The notes under the pieces: generated by a model | What the model saw: only the letters and a program-made list of their open reading frames with translations | The model's database searches: none | What the model was told of the DNA's origin: nothing | Shown here: positions 9,818 to 18,828 of the stretch, in pieces | Position numbering within the stretch: the stretch's first letter is position 1 | Layout: each line of letters opens with the position of its first letter | Program-made: the position numbers and the translations under genes | Assembly: GCA_016870975.1 (NCBI GenBank) | Contig: VGAE01000002.1 | Span: 62,001 to 126,000, forward strand | Direction of reading: 5' to 3' | Source: Actinomycetota bacterium | GTDB lineage: Bacteria > Actinomycetota > Actinomycetes > Nanopelagicales > Nanopelagicaceae | DNA length: 64,000 nucleotides

Positions 9818-9818
9818 A

Positions 9819-10481
9819 ATGAATTCGCAACACCTCTCGCAGAGCGGCGCTGGCCACTTGAGAAGCTACTACCCCATACTTGCCGCAATATTCTGTTCAC
9901 TCCTCTTAATCTCAAATATTGGGGCGGTTAAATTCATCGATTTCGGTCCAATTAAGACTGATGGTGGAGCATTTCTCTTTCCGCTTACCTACATCCTGGG
10001 CGACGTTCTGACCGAGGTATATGGATATAAAGCTGCTCGTAGAGTTATCTTTACCGGGTTCGGTATCGGAATACTTGCTGGATTTACATTCTGGTTGATC
10101 CAAATCTCGCCGGCTGCATCTAGTTGGGAGAATCAAGCAGCATTTGAAGCAATCCTTGGATTTGTTCCCCAAATAGTCGCAGCTAGCGTGATTGCATTCT
10201 TACTTGGACAACTTTCAAATTCATGGACTTTGGTTTGGATTAAAGGTAGAACTCATGGGAAAAAACTTTGGGCGAGACTTATCGGCTCTACTGTAGTTGG
10301 CGAGTTTGTAGATACCTTGGTATTTACCTTAATTGCCTCGCTGGGCAGATTAAATTTTCAAGAGTTCTTAAATTATCTTGCCACTGGTTATGTTTATAAG
10401 ACCTTATTTGAAGTAATTCTCTTGCCCATTACCTACCGAGTGATCGCAAAAGTTAAGCAACATGAGGCAATGACCTCGTAA
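9819..10481 (+). CDS. Queuosine precursor transporter (YhhQ/VUT family)
   Basis: Integral membrane protein of the DUF165 family, which imports queuosine precursors such as preQ0/preQ1. The 220 residues form about six membrane helices starting with YYPILAAIFCSLLLISNIGAVKF (about 17-39). Family landmarks are the GGAFLFPLTYILGDVLTEVYGY stretch (about 50-71) and RLIGSTVVGEFVDTLVF (about 148-164). No other queuosine gene is visible in the window, which fits a salvage-only lifestyle. No preQ1 riboswitch was recognised upstream; instead there is a tight hairpin ending at the start codon. The exact substrate is family inference. Confidence 0.88.
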   Translation: MNSQHLSQSGAGHLRSYYPILAAIFCSLLLISNIGAVKFIDFGPIKTDGGAFLFPLTYILGDVLTEVYGYKAARRVIFTGFGIGILAGFTFWLIQISPAASSWENQAAFEAILGFVPQIVAASVIAFLLGQLSNSWTLVWIKGRTHGKKLWARLIGSTVVGEFVDTLVFTLIASLGRLNFQEFLNYLATGYVYKTLFEVILLPITYRVIAKVKQHEAMTS

Positions 10482-10500
10482 CTACTTCTCTTATATATCG

Positions 10501-10884
10501 TTAATCTAGCGGGAAATCTCGACGAATTTCATGCGAGGTCTCTATCTCAATCTGGGTCTGGCCATCGATGGTGATTTCAGTTCGTCGATACTGCGTAATA
10601 ATCTCGGTCTGGCTGAAACCTGCCATCTGCTGTAATTGAATTAGATGTAATTGGTGTGCAATCCGCTCTTGCAAAGTTGTTGGCGCGGTTTCGCAGCAGG
10701 TTCTGACCAGAAGAGCTCGTACAACATCTATGGTGCGACGCTCAATCTCTAGTTGATTTCTGCAATCAGCGCAATCTTGGAGGTGGAATGCAATCTCATT
10801 AAATGTTGCCGAATCCTCGATCTGGTTATCGATAAATGGGATCAGCCATTCCTGACATTGGAGACAGTTAATCGACTCCATCAT
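10501..10884 (-). CDS. rsrA: Zinc anti-sigma factor, RsrA/mycothiol-system type
   Basis: Small redox-sensing anti-sigma factor that binds the adjacent SigR-like sigma factor and releases it when its thiols are oxidised. The 127-residue product has the zinc-associated HxxxCxxC motif as HLQDCADC (about 31-38), preceded by a cysteine pair CLQC (about 7-10). It overlaps the sigma gene by four bases (ATGA-type coupling), the standard arrangement for co-regulation. The C-terminal part (after about 95) is charged and not assigned. Confidence 0.88.
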   Translation of the reverse strand: MMESINCLQCQEWLIPFIDNQIEDSATFNEIAFHLQDCADCRNQLEIERRTIDVVRALLVRTCCETAPTTLQERIAHQLHLIQLQQMAGFSQTEIITQYRRTEITIDGQTQIEIETSHEIRRDFPLD

Positions 10885-11534
10885 GACCCTCCCTTTACAT
10901 ATCCCAGTTCACGGGCATACTCGGTCAACTTCTCCCGGAGCTGTTTTCTTCCCCGATGGAGGCGGGACATAACAGTTCCCGTTGGGACTCCCACGATTTC
11001 GGCGACTTCTTTATAAGAGAAGCCCTCTACATCAGCTAAGTAGACGGCGATACGAAACTCCTCGGGAATCTCTAATAGCGCCCGTTTGATATCGCTATCG
11101 GGAAGATTCTCTAGAGCAACATCCTCTGCAGATTTACCTTGATCACTAGTGTGGGATGCGGCTTCCGCTAATTGCCAATCTTCCGCCTCGTTATCTGAGG
11201 TCTGTGGCCGTCGCTGGTCTTTTCGATAAGTATTTATAAAGGTAGTAGTAAGCACGCGATAGAGCCAAGCTTTCAAATTAGTACCAGGCTCAAATTGATG
11301 AAATGAGGTGTAGGCCTTTGCATAAGTATCTTGAACTAGATCCTGGGCATCATCGGGATTTCTCGTGTAGCGAAGTGCAGCGGCGTAAAGTTGATTCATA
11401 TATTGCAAAGCATCTTGCTCAAAGCGCTTTGCACGCTGTGCTGCCGATTCCTTTTCGCGATCCACGCGAACCAATTCACCGGCTCCGGAGTTGGAATCTT
11501 TACTCAACTCTCTCCGCTCTTCTTTTTTCGCCAT
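10881..11534 (-). CDS. sigR: ECF RNA polymerase sigma factor, SigR/SigH type
   Basis: Alternative sigma factor of the thiol-oxidative-stress family. The 217-residue protein has region 2 ([24 protein letters not shown], about 51-74) and region 4 ([32 protein letters not shown] with helix-turn-helix, about 153-184). The gene for its anti-sigma factor follows with a 4-base overlap. By family precedent it would control thioredoxin, mycothiol and proteolysis genes. I did not find an unambiguous GGAAT/GTT-type autoregulatory promoter in the 54 bases upstream. Confidence 0.9.
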   Translation of the reverse strand: MAKKEERRELSKDSNSGAGELVRVDREKESAAQRAKRFEQDALQYMNQLYAAALRYTRNPDDAQDLVQDTYAKAYTSFHQFEPGTNLKAWLYRVLTTTFINTYRKDQRRPQTSDNEAEDWQLAEAASHTSDQGKSAEDVALENLPDSDIKRALLEIPEEFRIAVYLADVEGFSYKEVAEIVGVPTGTVMSRLHRGRKQLREKLTEYARELGYVKGGS

Positions 11535-11588
11535 CGCTGCTAAGGATATCGCCTCAATACCGCATTGGATAATTATCTGCGCGGAGCT

Positions 11589-12302
11589 CTAGAAGAGCGT
11601 CTCTGGATCTCCAACTTCGAGAGGTTCGATTAGCTCGGCCCCATTATTCTTAATTGAATTTACTAATGGGCGAACTGGCCAGAATTGCAACGCGCTATCG
11701 TCCTCTCGCGAATTTACCAATTCAATAAGAGGTTTGGTCTCAGTTAATTCTGGATCTAACCAGCTATCCCATAAATCTCTCGGCAAAAATACCGGCATCC
11801 GATTATGAACTCTAGCTAGTTTGCCAACCGCATCACAGGTCAAGATTGCTGCGCTCTTTCGCTCGACTCCTTCAGGTGAACGCCAGGTATCGAAGATTCC
11901 AGCGAAAGCAAGTAGATGAGAATCTTGGCGTGAGATGTAAACCGGCTGTTTAGATTTAAGTTCACCGAATTCCGTAGCCCACTCGTAATATCCGCTGGCT
12001 GGAATTAGACATCGCTTCTTATGGAATGCATTTCGAAAGGTTGGTTTCTCAAATACAGTCTCCGATCGCGCATTAATTGCCTGGGATTGAGAGCGTAACG
12101 CCGCTTCGCCATCCTTGCTCCAAGGTGCAATCAATCCCCAACTAACAACTTCGAGATTTCTCTCGTGAGATTTAATTATGTAAATATCTTGAGTCGGCTT
12201 GATATTCCAATCAACCGGTAAAGTGCGATTCGGTTCACCATTTGTAGTGAATTCCTCAGCAATTTCTGCTGCCATCGCCGAGAGCGCAAATCTTCCGCAC
12301 AT
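11589..12302 (-). CDS. SRAP domain protein (YedK/HMCES family)
   Basis: Protects abasic sites in single-stranded DNA by forming a covalent thiazolidine link through its N-terminal cysteine. Cys2 (MCGRF) is present and exposed after methionine removal. Other family residues are N77 (AINARSE), E107 (ASGYYEW) and H166 (VHNRMPVFL). Length (237 aa) is typical. It diverges from aroA with about 50 bases between start codons. Confidence 0.95.
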   Translation of the reverse strand: MCGRFALSAMAAEIAEEFTTNGEPNRTLPVDWNIKPTQDIYIIKSHERNLEVVSWGLIAPWSKDGEAALRSQSQAINARSETVFEKPTFRNAFHKKRCLIPASGYYEWATEFGELKSKQPVYISRQDSHLLAFAGIFDTWRSPEGVERKSAAILTCDAVGKLARVHNRMPVFLPRDLWDSWLDPELTETKPLIELVNSREDDSALQFWPVRPLVNSIKNNGAELIEPLEVGDPETLF

Positions 12303-12354
12303 ACTGACATTTAAGTCGACTTCTTCGATTTAAGCCAACAGGTAGAATTCCGTA

Positions 12355-13626
12355 ATGAGCGATTGGCAAGCACCATTTAGAGGTGATAAGCCGATATCTG
12401 CAACTTTGACTATTCCCGGATCTAAATCTGCAACAAACCGTGCCCTGGTGCTCGCTGCATTGGCGCAGACCCCTTCAACCTTGATTCGCCCACTTCATTC
12501 TCGTGATACCGAATTAATGATCAAAGCGCTTAAGGCGTTAGGAACTGAAATTTCAATTACGACTTCGGGAAGTGATGCGACAATCCAAGTTAATCCCAAG
12601 AAACTTATGGGTCCGGCTTCTATAGATGTTGGAAATGCTGGAACGGTAATGCGTTTCATTCTACCAATTGCCGCACTTGCTCAAGGGTTAATTCATTTTG
12701 ATGGAGATGCCAGATCTCATGAACGACCAGTGGGACCACTGATCAAAGCTTTAACTGATCTGGGAGTTTCAATTAAACATGATGGGAGATTTGCGCTACC
12801 TCTTACGATAAATGGTTCTGGTGGTATCGCAGGTGGTTCGGTTGCGGTTGATGCTAGTAAATCCAGTCAATTCTTATCCGCACTTCTGCTTGCCGCACCT
12901 GCTATGCGCAATGGTCTTGAGGTTCGACATATCGGCGAGCGCCTGCCTTCCCTTCCCCATATTGAGATGACGCTCGACCTATTAGCAACTTTCGGCGCGC
13001 AAGTAAGTGTTGCTGACAATCTTTGGAAAGTGACAGGTTCACTTTCCGGAAAAACTATGGCTATTGAGCCCGACCTCTCCAATGCCGCTCCCTTCTTAGC
13101 CGCAGTTATGGTCTGTGGCGGCGAAGTAATAATCAAAGATTGGCCCATCAAAACTAATCAGCCAGGTGATCGACTTAGAGAAATCTTTACTCAAATGGGT
13201 GCAAATATGGAGTTTGTTCAATCTGGGTTAAGAGTTAAAGGTAATGGTGTTGTCCGAGGCATAGATATTGATCTCCATAATGAGGGTGAATTAACTCCAG
13301 TGATCGCTGCGCTAGCTGCTCTCGCAGATTCGCCTTCGCGCCTGACTGGTATTGGACATCTTCGCTTACATGAAACTGATCGTTTGAGCGCTCTTAGAAA
13401 TGAATTAGAGCTACTCGGTGGCAAAGTGACTGAAGGGCCAGATTCACTTTTGATTGAGCCAAGGACGTTGCACTCAGGAACATTTCACACCTATGAAGAT
13501 CATAGATTGGCAACTGCGGGCGCACTCTTGGGGTTAAAAGTTTCTGGAATAAGAGTTGAAAACATTGAAACCACTCGCAAGACCCTCCCTGATTTTGTCG
13601 AACTTTGGAGCACTCTTCTCAGATGA
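12355..13626 (+). CDS. aroA: 3-phosphoshikimate 1-carboxyvinyltransferase (EPSP synthase)
   Basis: Sixth step of the shikimate pathway: transfers the enolpyruvyl group of PEP to shikimate-3-phosphate. The 423-residue protein has the N-terminal substrate loop PGSKSATNRALVLAAL (about 21-36), GNAGTVMRF (about 92-100), DASKSSQFLSALLLAAP and the C-terminal LHETDRLSALRNELELLGG. It is the first gene of a tight plus-strand run with rsgA, hisN, copA and terC. Its TGA overlaps the rsgA ATG. Confidence 0.96.
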   Translation: MSDWQAPFRGDKPISATLTIPGSKSATNRALVLAALAQTPSTLIRPLHSRDTELMIKALKALGTEISITTSGSDATIQVNPKKLMGPASIDVGNAGTVMRFILPIAALAQGLIHFDGDARSHERPVGPLIKALTDLGVSIKHDGRFALPLTINGSGGIAGGSVAVDASKSSQFLSALLLAAPAMRNGLEVRHIGERLPSLPHIEMTLDLLATFGAQVSVADNLWKVTGSLSGKTMAIEPDLSNAAPFLAAVMVCGGEVIIKDWPIKTNQPGDRLREIFTQMGANMEFVQSGLRVKGNGVVRGIDIDLHNEGELTPVIAALAALADSPSRLTGIGHLRLHETDRLSALRNELELLGGKVTEGPDSLLIEPRTLHSGTFHTYEDHRLATAGALLGLKVSGIRVENIETTRKTLPDFVELWSTLLR

Positions 13627-14615
13627 GAAAACGGTATGACGAGGCAGATGCAAGAATTCGTGCTCCCCGTTCCAAGCCTAGAAGAAGTAAGGATCGACCT
13701 GATTATTCATCGCTTGCCGTAGCTACTGTGATTACTGTCGATCGTGGCCGAATCACTTCGATTTTGGATAATGGTCAAATCGTTATGGCGATGAAAGCTA
13801 GAGAATTAGGAAAAAACGCAATAGTTGTCGGAGACTTAATTAAATTAGATGGAGATCTATCCGGCGCCCCGGGCACGCTAGCGAGAGCGGTCGAGGTTGA
13901 GCCACGACGTAATGTTCTATCTCGCACAATTGATGATGCGGGGGCGCAAGAGAAAGTTGTTGCTGCAAATGTGGACCAGCTCTTAATTGTCGTTGCCGCT
14001 GCAAATCCGCAGCCGCGTCACGGTTTCGTAGATCGTTGTCTCGCCGTCGCTTTTGACCAGGGAATTAAGCCGATTCTCGTTATAACTAAATCAGATCTTG
14101 CCAATCCAGTTGGGTTTATTGCAGATTACGAACTCCTTGATATAGATATCTTCAAGAGCGCGCTCCCGAGAGAGAACCGGAGCGAAAGCGCTAAATCAGA
14201 GGAGATAAATAAGTTAAAAGGCGCGCTAAAAGGTAAGCGCTCTGTTCTCATTGGACATAGCGGTGTTGGTAAATCAACTTTAGTAAATGCAATTACGGAG
14301 AGCTCGCTTCGCTCAACCGGAGATGTTAACGAAGCAACTGGTCGCGGACGTCATACATCTTCAAGTGCCTATGCCTTTGAAATTCCTGGCTCCGGTTGGA
14401 TTATTGATACCCCGGGAGTTCGTTCATTTGGTCTCGAACATATAGATAGAAATCGAATTATCGGTTCATTTGAAGAATTGGCACGCTTGATTGTGAAGTG
14501 TCCAAAGAATTGCTCACATGATGAAGCAGGTTGTGCGCTAAATGGGGCGAGTGAAAGCGGAGCGAAGCGACGTATCTCGGGTCTGCGCCGAATACTTGCC
14601 GCCAGCGAACGCTAA
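13623..14615 (+). CDS. rsgA: Ribosome small-subunit-dependent GTPase A
   Basis: Circularly permuted GTPase that helps 30S subunit maturation. Motifs occur in permuted order: TKSD (G4), then P-loop GHSGVGKST (about 212-220), then DTPGVRSFG (G3), followed by the zinc knuckle CPKNCSHDEAGC near the C-terminus. The start is ATG 13623, which overlaps the aroA stop (ATGA), giving 330 residues; the open frame extends slightly upstream into aroA but without support. An OB-fold N-domain is present (about 30-95). Confidence 0.95.
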   Translation: MRKRYDEADARIRAPRSKPRRSKDRPDYSSLAVATVITVDRGRITSILDNGQIVMAMKARELGKNAIVVGDLIKLDGDLSGAPGTLARAVEVEPRRNVLSRTIDDAGAQEKVVAANVDQLLIVVAAANPQPRHGFVDRCLAVAFDQGIKPILVITKSDLANPVGFIADYELLDIDIFKSALPRENRSESAKSEEINKLKGALKGKRSVLIGHSGVGKSTLVNAITESSLRSTGDVNEATGRGRHTSSSAYAFEIPGSGWIIDTPGVRSFGLEHIDRNRIIGSFEELARLIVKCPKNCSHDEAGCALNGASESGAKRRISGLRRILAASER

Positions 14616-14624
14616 TCTAGCGCT

Positions 14625-15443
14625 ATGAAAACTTCTGGTGCGAGCGAAATTGAACTTCTTAAAGTTCTCGCAGATATCTCAGATGAGATATCAATGGCGC
14701 GTTATCACGCAATGGATTTAAAGGTTGAGACCAAGCCTGATCGGACTCCCGTAACTGATGCAGATCGTTCTGTAGAAGAGGCGTTGCGAAAAATACTTTC
14801 GAGAGATCGGCCTGATTATTTAATCGTGGGTGAAGAATTTGGATCTCCAAAAGAGATTTCCAATGGGAGTCGTTATTTTGTAATTGATCCGATTGATGGA
14901 ACTAAGAACTTCTTACGAGGAGTTCCGATTTGGGCAACGCTGATTGGTTTAGTGGAGCGTAATAACTCGGGTACTGACCGGGTGATTGCCGGCATGGTTA
15001 GCGCACCTGCATTATTTCGACGTTGGTATGCAGCTGCTGGTTTTGGCGCTTTTACCGAAGTAAATGGTGGTCCCGCAACCCAGATACAGGTATCTAAAGT
15101 TGCAGAGTTAAGTGATGCTTCAATCTCTTTTTCAGATTTAGCAGACTGGGGCGACCGTAAAGAAAGTTATTTAGCAATACTCGATCAAGTCTGGCGAGTT
15201 CGTGGTATCGGAGATTTCTGGTCACATATGTTGGTTGCAGAGGGGGCAGTTGATATCGCGGCTGAACCTAAACTAGCGCTCTGGGATATGGCAGCGCTCG
15301 CAGTCATTGTTGAAGAGGCGGGCGGTATCTTCTCTGATTTCCAAGGGGCGCTAGGACCATTTGGCGCTGGCGGAATCTCCTCCAATCGCGCACTGCATCC
15401 GAAATTCTTAAGCGCTATCAATTCTGGAAAAATTGGCAATTAG
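14625..15443 (+). CDS. hisN: Inositol-monophosphatase-family phosphatase, probable histidinol-phosphatase HisN
   Basis: Mg-dependent phosphatase with motifs GEEFG (about 66-70), DPIDGTKNF (about 89-97) and WDMAALAVIVEEAGG (about 220-234). In actinobacteria the gene in this position downstream of aroA-rsgA encodes the last-but-one step of histidine synthesis (histidinol phosphate to histidinol). Sequence alone cannot exclude inositol phosphate or other substrates. It starts 9 bases after rsgA and ends one base before the copA start. Confidence 0.82.
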   Translation: MKTSGASEIELLKVLADISDEISMARYHAMDLKVETKPDRTPVTDADRSVEEALRKILSRDRPDYLIVGEEFGSPKEISNGSRYFVIDPIDGTKNFLRGVPIWATLIGLVERNNSGTDRVIAGMVSAPALFRRWYAAAGFGAFTEVNGGPATQIQVSKVAELSDASISFSDLADWGDRKESYLAILDQVWRVRGIGDFWSHMLVAEGAVDIAAEPKLALWDMAALAVIVEEAGGIFSDFQGALGPFGAGGISSNRALHPKFLSAINSGKIGN

Positions 15444-15444
15444 A

Positions 15445-17697
15445 ATGTCGAATAATCTTGATTTAGAGCAGGTCGATCTACAAATTGCCGGGATGACCTG
15501 CTCATCATGTGTCGCAACCATTGAAAGATCTCTCAACAAAGTTCCTGGCGCACAGGCCACGGTGAATCTTGCTACGGAGAGCGCACATGTCTTGGTACCG
15601 CGCGGAACTCGCAGTAAGGATTTAATTGATGCGGTAGAAGGAGCTGGATACTCGGCTAAATTGCGAACTGATGAGAGTGAGAGCTTCTCACATACCCGAA
15701 AGATGGGGCTTCGCACGCTACTTTCAATACTCTTTACTATTCCAGTCATCGTTATATCTATGGTCCACACGATTCATAGCGATGTTGATAGCTATATTTT
15801 GAAGCTGCTTGATCAATTTGGTCTGCCAAATCCGCTGTATTCTCCGAGCGGCTGGTTAGCGATTTCACTTACCGCTCCAGTTGTCATCTTTATCGCTTGG
15901 CCAATTCACCGCGCCGCACTGCGCAATCTCACACATCCCACTATGGATAACTTGATCTCGCTTGGATCTATTACTGCTTTTCTCTGGTCAATTTATGCAA
16001 ATTCCACAGGAGCTGGCGATATCTATGCTGAAGTTGCCGCAGCAGTTATCACCTTTATCGTCTTTGGGCGATACCTAGAGTCACGCGCAAAACGTCGCGC
16101 TGGAAGCGCACTCGCAAAATTGATTTCACTTGGAAGTAAAGAGGTAAGAATTCTTAGAGGTAGCGAAGAGATTGTTGCCCCGATTGAGAATCTGCAAGTT
16201 GGCGATAATTGCATTGTTCGCGCAGGAGAGCGGATTACTACTGATGGCAGAGTTGTGGAAGGCGCCAGCTCGGTAGATAACTCTTTGCTAACTGGAGAAT
16301 CACTTCCTATTGAGGTGAGTATCGGATCTGAAGCAATAGCTGGCGCGATAAATCGATCTGGTCGGCTAGTAATCTGCGCAACGCGTGTGGGAAGCGATAC
16401 CGAACTCTCTCGAATCACGAAGATGGTGCTTTCCGCCCAGAGTGAGAAAGCGCCGATTCAACGACTTGCAGACCGAATTAGCGCTGTGTTTGTTCCAATT
16501 GTCTTGTTATTCGCAATAGCGACCTTAGCAACATGGATCTACCTTGATAATCCGATTTCTAACTCAATCTCAGCAGCTGTTGCCGTATTGGTAATCGCCT
16601 GTCCATGTGCACTTGGACTAGCTACGCCTGTGGCGCTCCTTGTTGCTACTGGTCGTGGCGCACGCAGTGGAGTCATCTTGCGAAGAACAGCGGTGCTTGA
16701 AGTTGCTCCAAAAATTGATGCAGTTATCTTGGATAAGACTGGAACCATTACCACTGGTCAGATGCAAGTTATAAATGAAATCTTTGATTACTCTCCCAAA
16801 ATTGGTATCACAGAAGAAGCTACGAGATTAGCAATTTTGACTGTAGCACGAGAAAGTAATCATCCCGTTGCCAGAGCAATTGCTAGATCTCTCTTAAAAG
16901 AAATCCCGAACGGAGTGGTACTTCCTTTCAGTGATTTAATAGAGACAAGTGGCCAAGGGATTGCGGCTCGGGTGCAATTTGCAGCTGCTGGCTTACCGGT
17001 AATAATTGGTTCGCCCAATGCAATTCGTAAAGCAACCTTAAATATTCCAGATTCTTTTGAAAGCCTTATTGGAGGAGCCCAGAAAAATGGAAACTCAATC
17101 GCCCTAGCTGCGATCGATGGAATTGCCGTAGCAGCTTTTGAAGTAGGCGACACGATTCGCCCTGATTCATCAAGAGCAATCCGTGAGCTACGAGAACGCG
17201 GATTAAGCATTTATCTTGCTTCTGGCGATAACGCAGCGGTTGCTAAGCGAGTTGCTAGCGAAGTTGGAATCGATGATAACTTGGTTCTGGCAGACGCTAC
17301 TCCAGAGATGAAGATTGAAAAAGTTAGAGAACTCCAAACAAATGGCTCAAAAGTCTTGATGGTTGGAGATGGCGTAAATGATGCTGCGGCTTTAGCTGCC
17401 GCTGATTTAAGTATTGCAATGGGCACTGGAACTGATACGGCAATTGCAACCGCAGATATTACGTTGATGCAACCAAATCTTGGTAGCACATTAAAGGCGA
17501 TTGATCTCTCTCGGAAAACTCTAAGAATTATTCGTACCAATCTTGGTTGGGCTTTTATTTATAACGTTATTGGTATTCCAATTGCTGCAATTGGTGCGCT
17601 TGATCCAATGTATGCCGGAGGGGCAATGGCATTTTCCAGTCTTTTTGTCGTTTTAAATTCGCTTCGACTCAATCGGGGCACTAACCTCTCCCGGTGA
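15445..17697 (+). CDS. copA: Copper-translocating P1B-type ATPase
   Basis: Exports copper (probably Cu+) across the membrane at the cost of ATP. The 750-residue protein has one N-terminal heavy-metal domain with GMTCSSC (about 16-22), eight predicted membrane helices, the CPC transport motif in ACPCALGLATP (about 388-398), phosphorylation site DKTGTIT (about 427-433) and the hinge GDGVNDAAAL. ATG 15445 starts one base after hisN stops; a TTG four codons upstream is less likely. Its stop overlaps the terC GTG. No copper chaperone or CsoR-type repressor gene is adjacent. Confidence 0.94.
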   Translation: MSNNLDLEQVDLQIAGMTCSSCVATIERSLNKVPGAQATVNLATESAHVLVPRGTRSKDLIDAVEGAGYSAKLRTDESESFSHTRKMGLRTLLSILFTIPVIVISMVHTIHSDVDSYILKLLDQFGLPNPLYSPSGWLAISLTAPVVIFIAWPIHRAALRNLTHPTMDNLISLGSITAFLWSIYANSTGAGDIYAEVAAAVITFIVFGRYLESRAKRRAGSALAKLISLGSKEVRILRGSEEIVAPIENLQVGDNCIVRAGERITTDGRVVEGASSVDNSLLTGESLPIEVSIGSEAIAGAINRSGRLVICATRVGSDTELSRITKMVLSAQSEKAPIQRLADRISAVFVPIVLLFAIATLATWIYLDNPISNSISAAVAVLVIACPCALGLATPVALLVATGRGARSGVILRRTAVLEVAPKIDAVILDKTGTITTGQMQVINEIFDYSPKIGITEEATRLAILTVARESNHPVARAIARSLLKEIPNGVVLPFSDLIETSGQGIAARVQFAAAGLPVIIGSPNAIRKATLNIPDSFESLIGGAQKNGNSIALAAIDGIAVAAFEVGDTIRPDSSRAIRELRERGLSIYLASGDNAAVAKRVASEVGIDDNLVLADATPEMKIEKVRELQTNGSKVLMVGDGVNDAAALAAADLSIAMGTGTDTAIATADITLMQPNLGSTLKAIDLSRKTLRIIRTNLGWAFIYNVIGIPIAAIGALDPMYAGGAMAFSSLFVVLNSLRLNRGTNLSR

Positions 17698-18689
17698 ATA
17701 TAACTCTCTCAATCTGGTTAGCGACTGTTGCTTTAATCGTAGGTCTCTTGCTCTTTGACTTATTGACCTCGACTCGCAAGGCTCATGATGTCTCTTTTAA
17801 AGAGGCCACTTTCTGGTCCATTTTCTATATTGCAGTAGCAGTTATATTCGGAATCTGGGTCTGGGCAGATTTTGGAACGCAATTCGGGAGAGAATACTTC
17901 GCGGCCTATATCGTTGAAAAATCACTATCAATGGATAATCTATTTGTATTTATAATCATTCTAAGTAATTTTGCAGTACCCACGATTTACCATCAACGTG
18001 TATTGATGGTGGGTATCGTCCTAGCTTTGATTATGAGAGCCATCTTTATTGCGATTGGAGCAGCTGCCCTTGAAGCTTTTGCCTTCACCTTTGTAATCTT
18101 TGGTGCGGTCTTACTCTGGACTGGTATCAAGTTAATGCAGCACTGGGATGAAAATCCTGATTTGAGTGAAAATCCCATCGTGAATTATGCGCAGCGTAAG
18201 TTTAATTTCACCGATAAGTATCATGGTACAAAGCTATTTATAAAAGAGAATGGAAAGCGCTTTGCTACCCCACTTCTTCTAGTAATGATTGCGATTGGCG
18301 CTACCGACCTTCTCTTTGCTTTAGATTCCATACCTGCGACTTTTGGCGTTACACAAGAACCATTCTTAGTCTTTGCCGCCAACGCTTTCGCTTTACTTGG
18401 TCTGAGAGCGCTCTATTTCCTTATGAAGAACCTGGTCCAAAAACTAATCTACTTCTCACTAGGACTCTCTTTTATCCTGGTCTTTATCGGAGTCAAATTA
18501 ATGTTGCTCTGGGCTTACGAAGAATTCGACGCTCCAACTAAGATTTCAACGAATATCTCGTTAATAGTAATCGGCTCAATTATTGCGATATCGACCATTG
18601 CTAGCTTGATCAAATCAAAGAGAGATCCATCTGCGGTAGCCCACGCCGGTCGAATGTCTGATCCCAAAAAATCGAAAGAGGTTAAATAG
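17694..18689 (+). CDS. TerC/Alx family integral membrane protein
   Basis: A 331-residue protein with about nine membrane helices. Family hallmarks are the acidic membrane motif FGREYFAAYIVEKSLSMDNL (about 64-83) and ATDLLFALDSIPA (about 203-215). Relatives are linked to manganese or calcium handling and to tellurite resistance. It starts with GTG overlapping the copA stop codon by four bases, so a metal-homeostasis partnership with CopA is plausible but inferred from position. Confidence 0.88.
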   Translation: MNITLSIWLATVALIVGLLLFDLLTSTRKAHDVSFKEATFWSIFYIAVAVIFGIWVWADFGTQFGREYFAAYIVEKSLSMDNLFVFIIILSNFAVPTIYHQRVLMVGIVLALIMRAIFIAIGAAALEAFAFTFVIFGAVLLWTGIKLMQHWDENPDLSENPIVNYAQRKFNFTDKYHGTKLFIKENGKRFATPLLLVMIAIGATDLLFALDSIPATFGVTQEPFLVFAANAFALLGLRALYFLMKNLVQKLIYFSLGLSFILVFIGVKLMLLWAYEEFDAPTKISTNISLIVIGSIIAISTIASLIKSKRDPSAVAHAGRMSDPKKSKEVK

Positions 18690-18767
<78 letters not shown>

Positions 18768-18828
18768 TCGGTAAGTCGAACAATAGAGGTTGTTTACTAA
18801 AGGAACCAAATCTCTACTTTGAGAAGTG

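Noticed and set aside
9769-9818. Possible preQ1 riboswitch before the queuosine precursor transporter
   Set aside because: The leader is 50 bases and contains an AGAGG-like segment, but the CCCTCT partner and the A-rich tail of the preQ1-I consensus are not there. Only the simple hairpin at the start codon is supported.
15408-15770. Minus-strand ORFs opposite copA, hisN and similar genes
   Set aside because: They mirror codon structure of the real plus-strand genes, are Ser/Ala/Arg-rich and match no family.
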